Below are positions 6,222-6,721 of a stretch of 6,721 nucleotides of DNA, one piece after another (the stretch's first letter is position 1; each line of letters opens with the position of its first letter). This DNA comes from Alphaproteobacteria bacterium. Lineage in GTDB: Bacteria > Pseudomonadota > Alphaproteobacteria > UBA8366 > JADFVY01. Made by a program: the position numbers and the translations under genes. Below the pieces are notes generated by a model. That model searched no databases. It was not told the origin of the DNA and worked only from the letters and a program-made list of their open reading frames with translations. The DNA lies in NCBI GenBank assembly GCA_029881615.1, contig JAOUMF010000124.1, forward strand, positions 1-6,721. The letters run 5' to 3'.

Positions 6222-6240
6222 AATTCTGGCCGGCGTCCGG

Positions 6241-6711
6241 TTACTTCAGAAAGTCGTCGCATGCATTTCCGTTCAGCACGAAGTCTATGACATATCGCTC
6301 GGCATCGATTTCAAAGCTTGCGGTGCATTCGTAAAGAATTTCGATGCTTGGTTCCTGCCGTGTGACCGGCACCAGGACGGTCTGTCCGTTCACGATTCTG
6401 GTCTCGGTCTCGGTGGTGATTTCGCCGCTCACCCGTTCCATACGGCTTCGGCGCCAGGTGAGGATACGGTTGCCGCCTTCCAGTTCATGGATGGCATCGG
6501 GCGCGCCGGCGGCCATCACCAACTCGCGCTCGGGTGCGTCGATCCAGACGTCCAGCCGATGCGGTTCGGGCTGATCCCGGCCGCCGCAGCCGGCGGCCAA
6601 GGTCAATATCAGTGTGGCGGCGAGGAGGCGCAAGATCGGCAAGGCGGAATGCTCCAACGTCCATAACAACCTTCGCGCAACCTTCGCATAATTCGTGTAT
6701 GCCGTCACCAT
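6241..6711 (-). CDS. Small lipoprotein of unknown function
   Basis: The product is an envelope lipoprotein with a lipobox LAAGC. The mature part is about 115 aa with a strand-rich pattern. It contains a stretch of repeated Thr/Glu (about 93-103) and two late cysteines, Cys129 and Cys151, that could form a disulfide. I recognise no named family. The start is uncertain. The ATG at 6711 gives a 41-residue leader before the lipobox Cys42, long for a lipoprotein, and has only a weak Shine-Dalgarno sequence. An in-frame TTG at 6642 has ggag nine bases upstream and would give an 18-residue signal, LPILRLLAATLILTLAAG (first residue Met), ideal for a lipoprotein. The frame is also open to the window edge beyond 6711. 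I report the ATG start but think the TTG is a serious alternative. Confidence 0.78.
   Translation of the reverse strand: MVTAYTNYAKVARRLLWTLEHSALPILRLLAATLILTLAAGCGGRDQPEPHRLDVWIDAPERELVMAAGAPDAIHELEGGNRILTWRRSRMERVSGEITTETETRIVNGQTVLVPVTRQEPSIEILYECTASFEIDAERYVIDFVLNGNACDDFLK
6667..6687. repeat. Direct repeat of 10 bp with 11-bp period
   Basis: The 10-mer caaccttcgc occurs at 6667-6676 and again at 6678-6687, so the copies start 11 bp apart, about one helical turn. If the lipoprotein starts at 6642, this lies 25 bp upstream of it and could be a binding site. If it starts at 6711, it encodes part of the signal peptide n-region. Confidence 0.55.
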
Positions 6712-6721
6712 GGCTCTTGCA

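Noticed and set aside
1..6721. Search for a defence system, mobile element, CRISPR array or structured RNA
   Set aside because: No transposase, integrase, nuclease, toxin-antitoxin pair, regularly spaced repeats or tRNA-like fold was seen. The genes look like ordinary metabolic and envelope functions.

Overview
The window is GC-rich DNA that looks like an ordinary stretch of an alphaproteobacterial chromosome, probably a Rhodospirillales-type organism. The evidence is codon use rich in G/C third positions, a periplasmic PQQ dehydrogenase followed by a diheme cytochrome c, a DUF4197 lipoprotein, a small CWC-type cysteine-rich protein and an OrdL/PuuB-type FAD oxidoreductase. The taxonomic guess is inference. 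I see no tRNA, rRNA, CRISPR array, insertion sequence, integrase or phage gene, and no undescribed multi-gene system that I can defend.

Left part (1-1700, + strand): the 3' end of a PQQ-dependent alcohol-type dehydrogenase runs in from outside the window and ends at 868. A strong intrinsic terminator (892-926) follows. A second hairpin (957-981) lies in the leader of a secreted c4-like diheme cytochrome c (1009-1641), which ends at another strong terminator (1667-1700). The likely logic is that the dehydrogenase oxidises a substrate in the periplasm and the diheme cytochrome carries the electrons on. The terminator indicates that the two genes are transcribed separately.

Middle (1711-4684, - strand): five genes run leftward. 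In transcription order they are a Tat-like lipoprotein of family DUF4197 (4684-3932), a 173-aa protein of unknown function (3833-3312), a short CWC cysteine-rich protein 14 nt behind it (3297-3034), a 66-aa hypothetical protein (2969-2769), and, past a perfect 13-bp terminator (2716-2676), an exported ankyrin-repeat protein (2625-1711). The ankyrin gene converges on the cytochrome gene.

Right part (4685-6721): the DUF4197 gene and a FAD-dependent amine/amino-acid oxidoreductase (4827-6221, +) diverge from a shared 142-bp promoter region. The oxidoreductase converges, with only 19 nt between stop codons, on a small lipoprotein gene of unknown function (6711-6241, -) whose true start is uncertain. 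Three gene starts differ, or may differ, from the longest open frame: DUF4197 at 4684, the oxidoreductase at 4827, and the last lipoprotein possibly at a TTG at 6642.
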